Shown one piece after another: positions 17,687 through 26,921 of a stretch of 64,000 bases of DNA. Position numbers and translations under genes: made by a program. Position 1 is the stretch's first letter; the number at the start of each line of letters is the position of its first letter. Location of the stretch: contig NZ_JBHUML010000002.1 in NCBI RefSeq assembly GCF_042684865.1, positions 62,001 to 126,000 on the forward strand, given 5' to 3'. A model generated the notes under the pieces. The model searched no databases. It was not told where the DNA came from and saw only the letters and a list, made by a program, of their open reading frames with translations. The stretch is from Salibacterium lacus (GTDB lineage: Bacteria > Bacillota > Bacilli > Bacillales > Marinococcaceae).

Positions 17687-18286
17687 TTGATTGAATTTTT
17701 ACGAGGAACCATTGTACACACAGAACGCGAAACGTTGACGCTTGAAGTGGGAAATACCGGCTACTTGATCTACTGTGCCAATCCTTTCGTGTTTAACAGG
17801 CAGGAAGAGGAAGTAACCATCTATACCTATCAGTATGTCAAAGAGGATGTACTGCGGCTCTACGGTTTTCCTACGAGGAAAGAGCGGGGGCTTTTTGAAC
17901 AGCTTCTGCAGGTGTCGGGTATCGGGCCGAAAGGAGCACTGGCCGTTTTGGCTGCCGGCGCGCCGGCTCAGGTTGTACAGGCGGTGGAAGAAGAAAATGA
18001 AACCTTTCTTGTGAAATTCCCCGGCGTCGGAAGAAAAACAGCCCGGCAGATCATTCTCGATCTGAAAGGAAAGCTGACGGAAGTGATGGAGGATACGTCC
18101 GGCACAGCCATGCCTTCTGCAACGGAGGAAATAGAATTCAATGAGGCGCTTGAGGAAGCACTGGAAGCCTTGAAAGCCCTCGGTTACGGGGAGAAGGAAA
18201 TCGCGAAAGTGAAACCGGCGCTTAAAAACGAACAGTTAACGTCGGATGAGTATGTAAAAAAAGCATTGCAGTGGATGCTTTCCTAA
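17687..18286 (+). CDS. ruvA: Holliday junction branch migration protein RuvA
   Basis: RuvA (199 residues) binds four-way junctions and recruits RuvB. It shows the OB-fold N-terminus (MIEFLRGTIVH), the helix-hairpin-helix motifs VSGIGPKGAL and FPGVGRKTA, and the short C-terminal RuvB-binding domain. The start is TTG at 17687, the residue that aligns with the family N-terminus. RuvB follows 29 bases later. Confidence 0.95.
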   Translation: MIEFLRGTIVHTERETLTLEVGNTGYLIYCANPFVFNRQEEEVTIYTYQYVKEDVLRLYGFPTRKERGLFEQLLQVSGIGPKGALAVLAAGAPAQVVQAVEEENETFLVKFPGVGRKTARQIILDLKGKLTEVMEDTSGTAMPSATEEIEFNEALEEALEALKALGYGEKEIAKVKPALKNEQLTSDEYVKKALQWMLS

Positions 18287-18315
18287 ACTGATAAGGAGCA
18301 GGTGGTGCTTCAATC

Positions 18316-19320
18316 ATGGAAGAACGAGTCGTTTCACAATCGGCATACGCTGAAGACGATGCTGCGGAGAACAGCATACGGCCCCTTGATTTCAGCCAGT
18401 ATATCGGTCAGAAAAAAGTGAAAGATAACCTGGAAGTATTTATTGAAGCGGCCAAAATGCGGGAAGAGAGCCTGGACCATGTCCTTCTTTACGGCCCGCC
18501 CGGTCTTGGAAAAACCACCCTGGCCATGATTATTGCAGGTGAAATGGGGGTTCATATCCGCACGACGTCGGGTCCGGCCATAGAGCGTCCGGGCGATCTG
18601 GCTGCTGTTTTGACCGCTCTGGAGCCGGGGGATGTTTTGTTTATCGATGAAATCCACCGGCTTCCGCGGTCGGTCGAGGAAGTGCTTTATCCGGCAATGG
18701 AGGATTTCTGTATTGATATTATCATCGGAAAAGAATCAACGGCACGGTCCGTCCGCCTCGATCTGCCCCCATTCACATTAATCGGGGCCACAACGAGAGC
18801 CGGCATGCTTTCTTCCCCGCTGCGCGATCGCTTTGGCGTGCACGCAAGACTTGAATATTACGAAGAAGAGGATTTGTCCCGCATCGTCACCCGGAGCGGG
18901 GATATGATGGGGGTGGCTGTCGAAGATGATGCTGCCCGCGAAATGGCAAGACGTTCGCGGGGAACGCCGAGGGTGGCAAACCGCCTGCTGCGACGGGTCC
19001 GTGATTTCGCGCAGGTGAAAGGAACGGACCGGATTTCTCTGAACGAAGCGGATTCTGCGCTGGAGAACCTGCATGTGGATAAACTGGGGCTTGATGACAT
19101 TGACCACCAGCTGTTGAACACGATTATCACAACATTCCGCGGAGGACCGGTAGGGGTGGAAGCTGTAGCTGCCGCTATCGGGGAAGAGGCGAACACGCTG
19201 GAAGACGTATATGAACCGTACTTAATGCAGATAGGCTTTCTCGTGCGCACCCCACGAGGGCGGATGGTGACGCCGCACGTCTATGAACATCTGCATCTGG
19301 AGGTGCCGGGCCGTGAATGA
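18316..19320 (+). CDS. ruvB: Holliday junction helicase RuvB
   Basis: The 334-residue AAA+ ATPase drives branch migration with RuvA. Walker A is GPPGLGKTT, Walker B is FIDEIHRL, sensor 1 is GATTRAG, and the C-terminal winged helix ends the protein (FLVRTPRGRM). The next gene starts inside its last codons, which implies coupling. Confidence 0.97.
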   Translation: MEERVVSQSAYAEDDAAENSIRPLDFSQYIGQKKVKDNLEVFIEAAKMREESLDHVLLYGPPGLGKTTLAMIIAGEMGVHIRTTSGPAIERPGDLAAVLTALEPGDVLFIDEIHRLPRSVEEVLYPAMEDFCIDIIIGKESTARSVRLDLPPFTLIGATTRAGMLSSPLRDRFGVHARLEYYEEEDLSRIVTRSGDMMGVAVEDDAAREMARRSRGTPRVANRLLRRVRDFAQVKGTDRISLNEADSALENLHVDKLGLDDIDHQLLNTIITTFRGGPVGVEAVAAAIGEEANTLEDVYEPYLMQIGFLVRTPRGRMVTPHVYEHLHLEVPGRE

Positions 19321-19531
19321 TATTCCCAAACTTCTCATCGGCCTGGGTGCAGCGCTCGTTATTTTCGGGCTGATCTGGCAGGTTGGCGGCAGGTATATCC
19401 CGCTTGGCAGACTACCCGGTGATATCATCATCAAAAATGAAAATTCAAGTTTTTACTTTCCAATCGTGACATGCATCGTCGTGAGCATCGTCCTTTCCTT
19501 TGTGTTTTATATTATTGGACGTTTCCGGTAG
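19313..19531 (+). CDS. DUF2905 family membrane protein
   Basis: This 72-residue protein has two membrane helices (about 5-23 and 45-66) flanking the conserved YIPLGRLPGDI segment of DUF2905. Start GTG 19313 overlaps the last 8 bases of ruvB and has a GGAGGTG site upstream. Members often sit after ruvB in Bacilli; their role is unknown. Confidence 0.85.
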   Translation: MNDIPKLLIGLGAALVIFGLIWQVGGRYIPLGRLPGDIIIKNENSSFYFPIVTCIVVSIVLSFVFYIIGRFR

Positions 19532-19585
19532 ATGAATGCTGTTCTGATCCGTGTATGGAGAGACAAAAGTGAGGTATAAGAGATA

Positions 19586-20635
19586 ATGAATGTGGAGGAT
19601 TTTAATTTTTCGCTTCCGGAAGAGCTGATTGCCCAGACCCCGCTTGAAAAACGGGATGCATCCCGGCTGATGGTGCTGGATCCGGAAGCAGAAAAGACGC
19701 ACCATGACTCGTTCCGGAGTATCCTGGATTATCTGGATGCCGGCGACTGCCTCGTGCTGAACGATACGAGGGTACTGCCGGCGCGGCTGCATGGAGAAAA
19801 GGAAACAGGCGGCCGGGTGGAAGTACTTTTATTGAAACAGGAAGAACAGGACGTCTGGGAAACCCTGATTAAACCGGCAAAGCGGGTGAAACCGGGCACT
19901 GTGCTGTACTTTGGAGGAACAAAGCTGCGGGCGGAATGCGTGGATACGCTGGAGCATGGCGGACGGCTGCTGCGTTTCAGCTATGACGGTGTTTTTCTTG
20001 AAATACTCGAAGAACTCGGGGAGATGCCGCTTCCGCCTTATATCAAAGAAAAGCTGGAAGACCAGGAGCGGTACCAGACCGTGTTTGCTAGAGAAGAGGG
20101 TTCGGCAGCTGCTCCTACAGCCGGTCTCCATTTCACACAGGATCTACTGACTGAAGCGAAGAACAAAGGGGTGCATGTGACAACCATTACGCTCCACGTG
20201 GGCCTTGGTACCTTCCGGCCGGTCGAGGCGGAAACGGTGGAAGACCATCACATGCACGCCGAATTCTACCAAATCAGTGAAGGGACGGCCGTCCTCTTAA
20301 ATGAAACGAGAGAAAACGGCGGGAAGATTGTGGCAGCAGGTACCACATCCGCCAGGACACTGGAGACGGCGGCGGATGAGAACGGAAGGTTTGAAAAGGT
20401 ATCAGGCTGGACCGATATTTTTATTTACCCCGGTTACACGTTCCGTGGTGTTGACGCGCTGCTTACCAATTTCCACCTGCCGAAGTCCACCCTCGTTATG
20501 ATGGTGAGCGCCCTGGCGGGAAGAGAATTTTTGATGGAAGCTTACCAGGAAGCCGTCCGGCACCGCTACCGCTTCTTCAGCTTCGGGGATGCGATGTTTA
20601 TTATGAAGGGAAGTCAGCATAGATGGCAGCAGTAA
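19586..20635 (+). CDS. queA: S-adenosylmethionine:tRNA ribosyltransferase-isomerase
   Basis: QueA (349 residues) transfers the ribosyl part of SAM to preQ1 in tRNA to form epoxyqueuosine. Family segments include LNDTRVLPARL, AAPTAGLHFT, TLHVGLGTFRPV and TNFHLPKSTL. It overlaps tgt by 13 bases, so the two enzymes of the pathway are translated together. Nothing suggests loss of function. Confidence 0.97.
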   Translation: MNVEDFNFSLPEELIAQTPLEKRDASRLMVLDPEAEKTHHDSFRSILDYLDAGDCLVLNDTRVLPARLHGEKETGGRVEVLLLKQEEQDVWETLIKPAKRVKPGTVLYFGGTKLRAECVDTLEHGGRLLRFSYDGVFLEILEELGEMPLPPYIKEKLEDQERYQTVFAREEGSAAAPTAGLHFTQDLLTEAKNKGVHVTTITLHVGLGTFRPVEAETVEDHHMHAEFYQISEGTAVLLNETRENGGKIVAAGTTSARTLETAADENGRFEKVSGWTDIFIYPGYTFRGVDALLTNFHLPKSTLVMMVSALAGREFLMEAYQEAVRHRYRFFSFGDAMFIMKGSQHRWQQ

Positions 20636-21762
20636 CATATGAATTAAAAAAGACATGTAAACAGAGCGGAGCGAGACTGGGAACGATACATACGCCGCAC
20701 GGTTCCATCGACACGCCGATGTTCATGCCGGTCGGAACGCTTGCCACGGTTAAAACACTCAGTCCGGAAGAGCTGGAGGATATGAACGCCCAGATCATTC
20801 TCAGCAACACGTATCACTTGTGGCTGCGTCCCGGAGAGGATATTGTACAGGAAGCGGGCGGCCTGCATTCGTTCATGAACTGGGACCGTCCGATTCTGAC
20901 CGATTCCGGAGGGTTCCAGGTGTTCAGCCTCAGTGACTTCCGCAATATTAAAGAAGAGGGCGTGCATTTTCGCAATCACATCAGCGGGGAAAAGCTGTTT
21001 TTGTCACCGGAAAAAGCGATGCAGATTCAGAATGCGCTCGGCCCCGACATTATGATGGCACTTGATGAATGCCCACCGTATCCTGCCGAAGAGTCCTATA
21101 TGAAAGCGTCGGTGGAGCGGACGTCCAGGTGGGCGGAGCGGTGCCTTGAGGCCCATCAGAACAAGGAGACCCAAGGGCTTTTTGGCATTATTCAAGGCGG
21201 AGAATATGAACATTTGCGTAAACAATCGGCAGATGATTTGATTTCGCTTGATTTTCCGGGTTATGCTATAGGCGGACTTTCCGTAGGAGAACCGAAAGAT
21301 GTGATGAACCGGGTGCTTGAATTTACAACCCCGCTCCTTCCTTCCCACAAGCCAAGATATTTGATGGGAGTCGGATCAGCGGACTCTCTTATTGATGGAG
21401 CCATCCGGGGAGTGGACATGTTTGACTGCGTGCTGCCGACCCGCATCGCACGTAATGGAGCCTGTATGACAAACCATGGCCGCCTCGTTGTACGTAATGC
21501 AGCTTATGCAAGGGATTTCAGCCCGATTGACAGGGATTGTAACTGTCATGTATGCCGGAATTATTCCCGCGCGTACATCAGGCACCTCATCAAATCCAAT
21601 GAAACATTCGGTTTCCGTCTCACGTCCTATCATAATCTATACTTTCTGCTCGACTTAATGAAAAAGGTGCGGGAAGCGATTATGGAAGACAGACTTCTCG
21701 ATTTCCGGGAAGAATTTTTCGAGCAGTACGGATTTAACCGGCCGGATGCAAAAAACTTTTAG
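20623..21762 (+). CDS. tgt: Queuine tRNA-guanine transglycosylase
   Basis: The 379-residue enzyme swaps guanine 34 for preQ1 in GUN-anticodon tRNAs (Asp, Asn, His, Tyr). It has the nucleophile region LTDSGGFQVFSL, MMALDECPPYP, the second catalytic Asp in DCVLPTR, and the zinc site CNCHVC with a downstream His. It lies between queA and yajC in the usual order. Two of its substrate tRNAs, Asp and His, are charged by hisS and aspS in this same window. Confidence 0.97.
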   Translation: MAAVTYELKKTCKQSGARLGTIHTPHGSIDTPMFMPVGTLATVKTLSPEELEDMNAQIILSNTYHLWLRPGEDIVQEAGGLHSFMNWDRPILTDSGGFQVFSLSDFRNIKEEGVHFRNHISGEKLFLSPEKAMQIQNALGPDIMMALDECPPYPAEESYMKASVERTSRWAERCLEAHQNKETQGLFGIIQGGEYEHLRKQSADDLISLDFPGYAIGGLSVGEPKDVMNRVLEFTTPLLPSHKPRYLMGVGSADSLIDGAIRGVDMFDCVLPTRIARNGACMTNHGRLVVRNAAYARDFSPIDRDCNCHVCRNYSRAYIRHLIKSNETFGFRLTSYHNLYFLLDLMKKVREAIMEDRLLDFREEFFEQYGFNRPDAKNF

Positions 21763-21822
21763 CTTATCCTTCAGGTTCTGTGTTAGCCTGTACTATAGGG
21801 AAGTAATGGAAGGAGGGGAACG

Positions 21823-22077
21823 ATGGCACCATTTATTATGCTCATATTGATGGCGGCGATTTTCTATTTCCTGCTGATCCGCCCGCAGCAAAAGCGGCAG
21901 AAGCAGATTAAGGAAATGCACGCGAACATGCAGAAAGGCGACCGTATTATTACGATCGGCGGGATGCATGGCACGATTGACGCCATTGATGAAAATAAAA
22001 TTGTACTTGCCGTTGACGATGACAACAAACTGACATTTGACCGTAACTCTGTCAGAGAAGTCGTCAATGAAGACTAA
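21823..22077 (+). CDS. yajC: Sec translocase accessory subunit YajC
   Basis: This 84-residue protein has one N-terminal membrane helix (about 2-20) and the cytoplasmic segment RPQQKRQKQ followed by GDRIITIGGMHGTI, all typical of YajC. It associates with SecD and SecF, which are encoded about 5 kb downstream. AAGGAGGGGAACG precedes ATG 21823. A strong terminator follows. Confidence 0.95.
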   Translation: MAPFIMLILMAAIFYFLLIRPQQKRQKQIKEMHANMQKGDRIITIGGMHGTIDAIDENKIVLAVDDDNKLTFDRNSVREVVNED

Positions 22078-22137
22078 CGGCCGCTTGCTTTACATAAGCG
22101 AATGCCCCTTTTGAACACGTGTGCGTTGAAAACCAAG

Positions 22138-22176
22138 AAGACTGCCCGGCACACAGCCGGGCGGTCTTTTTTTTTG
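22138..22176. terminator. Terminator between yajC and the TIGR04086 gene
   Basis: A 13-bp stem with one G-U pair (22138-22150 with 22156-22168) is followed by ten T's. The flanking genes converge. Confidence 0.9.
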
Positions 22177-22182
22177 TTTGTT

Positions 22183-22557
22183 TCAACGTGATGCGGAATG
22201 AACCCCGATCACTCCTCCGAAAGCTGCGCATGCGGCGAATGCAGCGAAATACAGGAGCTGCCCGGCAGTAATGGTACTGTCAAACCCAAGGTATTCAAGC
22301 AGCGCGAAAACAAGAATCATACCTGCAGCTGCGGTGGCCCCGGTAATCATTCCTTTCTCCTTCGTTTTTCTTCCCGCAAAGAGACCCCCGGTAAAAAAGC
22401 TGATCATGGCGGTTATCAACAGCAGCCAGCGCACAGAATCCTCGGACACGGACGTAAATCGCAAAACGGTTGCTACAACTATGCCTGAGATGAGCAGCAT
22501 ACCGATAATGACAATCATACCGGTGCCGGCTCCGCGAATTTTCCCTGTTCCTTCCAT
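22183..22557 (-). CDS. TIGR04086 family membrane protein (YrzE-like)
   Basis: The 124-residue protein has four hydrophobic helices and the segment GGLFAGRKTKEKGMITGATA typical of this Bacilli family. The AAAGGAGGAG ribosome site before ATG 22557 is strong. The role is unknown. Members are found near yajC and spoVB in B. subtilis, which agrees with the context. Confidence 0.82.
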   Translation of the reverse strand: MEGTGKIRGAGTGMIVIIGMLLISGIVVATVLRFTSVSEDSVRWLLLITAMISFFTGGLFAGRKTKEKGMITGATAAAGMILVFALLEYLGFDSTITAGQLLYFAAFAACAAFGGVIGVHSASR

Positions 22558-22711
22558 CTAATTCTCCTCCTTTGCTTTGTTTTATGCTTATGGACAACAC
22601 CACCGAAATAGAAGAACAATATAACAAAATAAACAGAATCCTGATTTTATGTTCAGACTGGAAGAGGAGTTTCATAAACTTGTACAAACCGTAAAAAAGG
22701 TGGTCGCTTTC

Positions 22712-24007
22712 GTGCAAGACGTTCTCCCTGCCTTAACAATCTTTATCATCAGCTATGCGCTGCTTATAGCAGAAAAAGGGGACCGTGTCCTGGTGGCTTG
22801 TTCAGGCGGTTTATTCATGGTCCTCTTCGGGATACTGGACTTACATCTCGTTTTTTTTCGTTACATAGACTGGCACACGATTATTCTGCTCCTGTCGATG
22901 ATGATCATCGTTTCCATCACAAGTCAGAGCGGCATGTTTGAGTATGCTTCAGTCAAAACAGCACAGCTCGTACAGGGGAAACCGGTACCGCTGCTATTTC
23001 TATTGTCCGTGCTGACAGCGGTTGGTTCGGCTTTTTTAAACAATGTAACAACGGTTCTGCTCGTAACACCGGTTGTATTCACGCTCACGAACATGCTGCA
23101 GCTGAAGCCTGTTCCTTTTTTGATGGCGGTGATCGTAACGTCCAATATCGGCGGCACCGCTACACTAATCGGCGATCCGCCGAATCTGATGATCGGACAG
23201 GCTGCAGCAGGATTGACGTTCAATGATTTTTTAGTGCATCTCGGTCCGCCTGCCTTATTCATTTTTATCTTAGTCACCGCCGGGCTCGTGTATTATTACC
23301 GCGGGGAATGGAAAGGAAAAAGAAGAACAGAGGTCCGGCAGCAGTTACAGGATTTGAAAGCATCCGACTATATTACGGATAAGAGCCTCCTATTTAAATC
23401 CGGATTCGTCCTCGTCCTTACTATCAGTGCTTTTATGATGCAGCCGCTGCTTCACATGGAAATTACGGCCATTGCGATGGCTGGGGCTCTTCTGCTTCTC
23501 TTTTTAACGAAAGACGATGCGGATCCGGAGAAGGTGTTTCAGCGGATGGAATGGACAACTATCTTCTTTTTTGCGGGGCTTTTTATGCTCGTCGGGGGTC
23601 TGGAAGAAACCGGTCTTCTGGAAGAGCTGGCACGGGGGTTGATCTTTATGACAGAAGGGGAGATGACAGCGACTGCCTTGTCCATGTTGTGGATTTCAGG
23701 GATTGTGTCCGGGTTCGTTGACAACATCCCGTTTGTGGCGGCGATGATTCCAGTCATTCTGGAAATGGAAGGGTACGGCATCGGGGATCTGCGTCCCATC
23801 TGGTGGGCCCTTGCCCTTGGTGCGTGTCTCGGCGGAAATGCCACCCTGATCGGAGCGACGGCGAATGTTATTGTAGCAGGGCTTGCCAAAAAGGCCGGTC
23901 ACGGCTTCAGTTATATGGACTTTTTTAAAATAGGCATGCCCGCCGCCATTCTCTCTCTCCTGGTGTCCACTATCTATATTTACTTTCGTTATCTTATGTT
24001 TTATTAA
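22712..24007 (+). CDS. ArsB/NhaD (SLC13-like) family ion transporter
   Basis: This is a 431-residue membrane protein with about 10-12 helices. It contains the repeated ion-transporter signatures SNIGGTATLIGDPPNLMIG and LGGNATLIGATANVIVAG, typical of the ArsB/NhaD superfamily, which exports arsenite or exchanges Na+ and H+. Substrate cannot be assigned; in a salt-tolerant host Na+/H+ exchange is plausible. Start GTG 22712 is chosen for its AAGGTGG site; ATG 22649 would add 21 charged residues but has no site. No arsR or arsC is nearby. Confidence 0.85.
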   Translation: MQDVLPALTIFIISYALLIAEKGDRVLVACSGGLFMVLFGILDLHLVFFRYIDWHTIILLLSMMIIVSITSQSGMFEYASVKTAQLVQGKPVPLLFLLSVLTAVGSAFLNNVTTVLLVTPVVFTLTNMLQLKPVPFLMAVIVTSNIGGTATLIGDPPNLMIGQAAAGLTFNDFLVHLGPPALFIFILVTAGLVYYYRGEWKGKRRTEVRQQLQDLKASDYITDKSLLFKSGFVLVLTISAFMMQPLLHMEITAIAMAGALLLLFLTKDDADPEKVFQRMEWTTIFFFAGLFMLVGGLEETGLLEELARGLIFMTEGEMTATALSMLWISGIVSGFVDNIPFVAAMIPVILEMEGYGIGDLRPIWWALALGACLGGNATLIGATANVIVAGLAKKAGHGFSYMDFFKIGMPAAILSLLVSTIYIYFRYLMFY

Positions 24008-24050
24008 GACACATGGAAAAAAAAGAGCAGGCTATACTAAGGGAGGCAGA

Positions 24051-24722
24051 GTGAAGCAAAGGTGGATGGATAGTGTGGAAATATGGACAGTGGTGCTGCG
24101 GACAATCGTGGTGTATTTTTTTCTTTTGATTGTCCTTCGATTGATGGGAAAACGCGAGATTGGGGAGCTTTCCGTCCTCGATTTTGTCATTTCGATTATG
24201 ATTGCGGAACTGGCTGTCGTGTCGGTGGAAGATACAGATGTATCCTACGTGAGAGCATTCACTCCGATTCTTGTCCTCTCTCTCCTGCAGATCGTTCTTG
24301 CCTGGTGGTCGCTCAAAAGTGACCGGATGCGCCACATTCTGGACGGCCGGCCGACAGTGCTTATCCGGGAAGGAAAAATCGATGAAAAGGCGATGAAAAA
24401 GCAGCGCTATAATTTTGATGACCTGCTGATGCAGATCCGTCAGAAGGATATAAAAGATGTCTCCGATGTTGAATTTGCCATCCTGGAGCCTTCAGGTGAA
24501 TTGTCCGTATTTGAAAAAAAAGAAGAAGCGGAGGATCTTTCCTATCCGCTTCCTTTTATCATTGACGGTCATATTCAATGGGATCATCTTGAAAAGGCCG
24601 GAAAAGATGAAATGTGGCTGCGGCGCGAACTGCGTAAAGGGGGGATTGATTACGTGAAAAAAGTGTCCTACTGCGCGATGCAGGAAAACGGCGTATTGTA
24701 CATTGACGAAAAAGACGATTAA
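24051..24722 (+). CDS. DUF421 (YetF/YrbG) family membrane protein
   Basis: The 223-residue protein has three N-terminal helices with the family motif RLMGKREIGELSVLDFVISI, then a cytoplasmic domain with RYNFDDLLMQIRQKDI. Members occur in many spore-formers, some linked to spore germination or envelope functions. Start GTG 24051 follows GGGAGG. Its stop shares four bases with the stop of spoVB on the other strand, so there is no terminator between them. Confidence 0.88.
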   Translation: MKQRWMDSVEIWTVVLRTIVVYFFLLIVLRLMGKREIGELSVLDFVISIMIAELAVVSVEDTDVSYVRAFTPILVLSLLQIVLAWWSLKSDRMRHILDGRPTVLIREGKIDEKAMKKQRYNFDDLLMQIRQKDIKDVSDVEFAILEPSGELSVFEKKEEAEDLSYPLPFIIDGHIQWDHLEKAGKDEMWLRRELRKGGIDYVKKVSYCAMQENGVLYIDEKDD

Positions 24723-26260
24723 CGTATAGAGGAGATTTTGCGCCAGTGGGACCAATTGAAATAACCGGCTGCCCACAACAACGCAGCAAAAACAAAACCT
24801 GCGCCTGCGGATGCAGTCAGTAACTCGGCTAACTCTGGAATCGCCGGTTCCCACCAATGCAGCAGAGCATTGGTTCCAAACACGGCGCACGCGGCGGCGG
24901 CTGGAATGAACAGTGCTGCTCTTCCTTCCAGAATCATGCCTGCCGCTTTGGTAACCACCTTAAAATGAAGCAGTGTCACAAGGACCATGTTGACGGCAAC
25001 GGCAAGAGCAGCCCCGGTGATGCCAAGTTCCGGCTGTGACGTAAAAAGAAACAGCAGACTCATTTTGATGACCGCACCGGAGAGCGTATTGAACATCGCG
25101 GTTCTGGCAAGATTCATTCCCTGCAGTACAGCCTGAAGGGGACCCTGCATGTACAAAAAAAGGCTGAAAGGCGCCATGACCTGAAGCAGATAAGCACTTT
25201 CCGGGGAATCATACATAACATTCATTACCGGATGGGCGAAGACAAACAAAAAGCAGGCACAGAAACTTCCTGCTATCAACCCTGTACGCAGTGTCTGCCG
25301 AAGTCTTCGTTGTATCATACCGTAATCCCGCGCAGCAGCTGCTTCACTGACAGCGGGAACGAGGGCAACCGAGAATGAATGGGTGATGAACGTTGGAAGT
25401 AGCAGCAGGGGAATGACAAAGCCACTTAACTCCCCGTACTGGGCTGTCGCAGCGGCCGTGCTGAATCCGGCGAGAGCGAGGCTGTGGGCGATGATGATCG
25501 GCTCCATAAACAGCGATACAGAACCAACAAGCCGGCTCCCGGTTGCAGGCAGGGCGACGGCCATCAAATCCTGAAAAACTCTGCCTCCGCCTTTCAACGA
25601 GTGAAAAAACCGATGCCGCAGCGGCAGTGGCTTGTCGTGTTTGAAACGCCACAGCATGTAAAGGAGGGAGGCTCCTTCCCCGGCAACAACAGAAAGCATG
25701 GCCCCCGCTGCCGCAAACTCAAGCCCGTAAGGAAGAAGCGCATTCGTACATACAGCGACAAGGGAAATCCGGACGACCTGTTCGATCACCTGGGAGACTG
25801 CCGTCGGCTTCATATTCTGTTTTCCCTGAAAATACCCGCGGAGTACCGCCGAAACAGCTGTCACCGGAATAATCGGGGTGATGGCAAGAAGAGAATATAG
25901 AGCTCTTTCATCCGTAACAAGATGCTTTGCGAAAAACGAGGCGCTCCATACTAAAAATATAGTAAAAATAATACTCAAAATCCCTGTGACTGTAAGAGAA
26001 ACGGCAAGAATCTGCTTTATTTTCCGGTTGTTATGTTCCGGCGCGGCTTCTGCTGTTAATTTGGAGATCGCCACAGGAAGCCCGAGTTGTGTTAAAGTTA
26101 TAATTAAAAGCAGGGTTGGAAACGCCATGTTATAGAGCCCGATTCCTTCGGCGCCGAGAATGTTTGCGGTGACGATTCGATTGATGAAACCGAGAATACG
26201 GGTCGTTAATCCTGCAGCAATCAATATAATTGTTCCTTTAATGAAAGTACGTGTCCCCAT
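24719..26260 (-). CDS. spoVB: Stage V sporulation protein B (MOP/MATE-fold flippase)
   Basis: SpoVB is a 513-residue polytopic protein of the polysaccharide/lipid-II flippase superfamily with about 14 helices, needed for spore cortex synthesis in B. subtilis. The N-terminus FIKGTIILIAAGLTTRILGF aligns with B. subtilis SpoVB from the second codon, which sets the start at ATG 26260 over ATG 26296. Family position between yrbG-like DUF421 and comN supports orthology over other paralogues. Confidence 0.9.
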   Translation of the reverse strand: MGTRTFIKGTIILIAAGLTTRILGFINRIVTANILGAEGIGLYNMAFPTLLLIITLTQLGLPVAISKLTAEAAPEHNNRKIKQILAVSLTVTGILSIIFTIFLVWSASFFAKHLVTDERALYSLLAITPIIPVTAVSAVLRGYFQGKQNMKPTAVSQVIEQVVRISLVAVCTNALLPYGLEFAAAGAMLSVVAGEGASLLYMLWRFKHDKPLPLRHRFFHSLKGGGRVFQDLMAVALPATGSRLVGSVSLFMEPIIIAHSLALAGFSTAAATAQYGELSGFVIPLLLLPTFITHSFSVALVPAVSEAAAARDYGMIQRRLRQTLRTGLIAGSFCACFLFVFAHPVMNVMYDSPESAYLLQVMAPFSLFLYMQGPLQAVLQGMNLARTAMFNTLSGAVIKMSLLFLFTSQPELGITGAALAVAVNMVLVTLLHFKVVTKAAGMILEGRAALFIPAAAACAVFGTNALLHWWEPAIPELAELLTASAGAGFVFAALLWAAGYFNWSHWRKISSIR

Positions 26261-26373
26261 AGCCGCCCCGCCTTCTTCGTAATCATGAAGCTTCAAAAAC
26301 TGAAACGTGTTTTCATGTATATGCCAAAAACAGGGACGAGCATGACAATTTTAAAAAACAGGAGGACTAAAAA

Positions 26374-26703
26374 ATGAAGACCAAGCCATTTGAAGTATGG
26401 AAAGAAGATATAAAGCCGGCGCTGGAAAGTAAAGTGGAGGAATTTCACCGGTTTGGGTACACGAGCGTGAAGGAGGAGGATATATGGGCGCTCACGATGA
26501 AAAAACTGCAGAAAGAGGAAGTCAGTCTCCGGATACACTCCCTCGTCCAGGCGGTGCTGCATCTGTCCATCCGTGATTATATGAATGACGTAACGATTGC
26601 CTCCTATAAAGAGAGCGCTTCCCTGTATTCATCGGAAACGGCTCTGCAAGAACTGCTGGAGGATATCGACGCTGGTGGTTCATCGGACCGTCATTTGACA
26701 TGA
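26374..26703 (+). CDS. comN: Post-transcriptional regulator ComN-like protein
   Basis: The 109-residue cytoplasmic protein matches the ComN/YrzD family (WKEDIKPALESKVEEF and SIRDYMNDVTIASY). In B. subtilis ComN affects comE mRNA and localises with DivIVA. A strong AGGAGG site precedes ATG 26374. It lies between spoVB and secD as in B. subtilis. The secD promoter -35 overlaps its stop codon. Confidence 0.85.
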   Translation: MKTKPFEVWKEDIKPALESKVEEFHRFGYTSVKEEDIWALTMKKLQKEEVSLRIHSLVQAVLHLSIRDYMNDVTIASYKESASLYSSETALQELLEDIDAGGSSDRHLT

Positions 26704-26724
26704 CAGAAAATCCATCAGTATAAT
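26695..26724 (+). promoter_or_regulatory. Consensus sigma-A promoter of secD-secF
   Basis: TTGACA (26695-26700) and TATAAT (26719-26724) are both perfect, 18 bases apart. The start near 26731 would give a 190-base leader before secD. Confidence 0.85.
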
Positions 26725-26799
26725 TAACCTGTTGCTGACACAGGTATTGGTAAATTTGTACATAATCAGCCGTATTCCCTGGCAGCGCCCGGTTGCTGA

Positions 26800-26831
26800 A
26801 GCTGCAGTGCCCGCCCGGCAGCTGCTTTTTT
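26800..26831 (+). promoter_or_regulatory. Terminator-like hairpin in the secD leader
   Basis: AGCTGC (26800-26805) pairs with GCAGCT (26818-26823), followed by GC and six T's. Lying about 70 bases after the predicted transcription start and 90 bases before secD, it could act as an attenuator. Confidence 0.45.
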
Positions 26832-26921
26832 CCTGCGCTCCAGGCTGTCAGCACTGCCGGGAAAATGGGAGCAGTCCGCGTATCTGTAAAAGGGTGCCGG
26901 CTGAAGGAGGATGGAGCGTTC

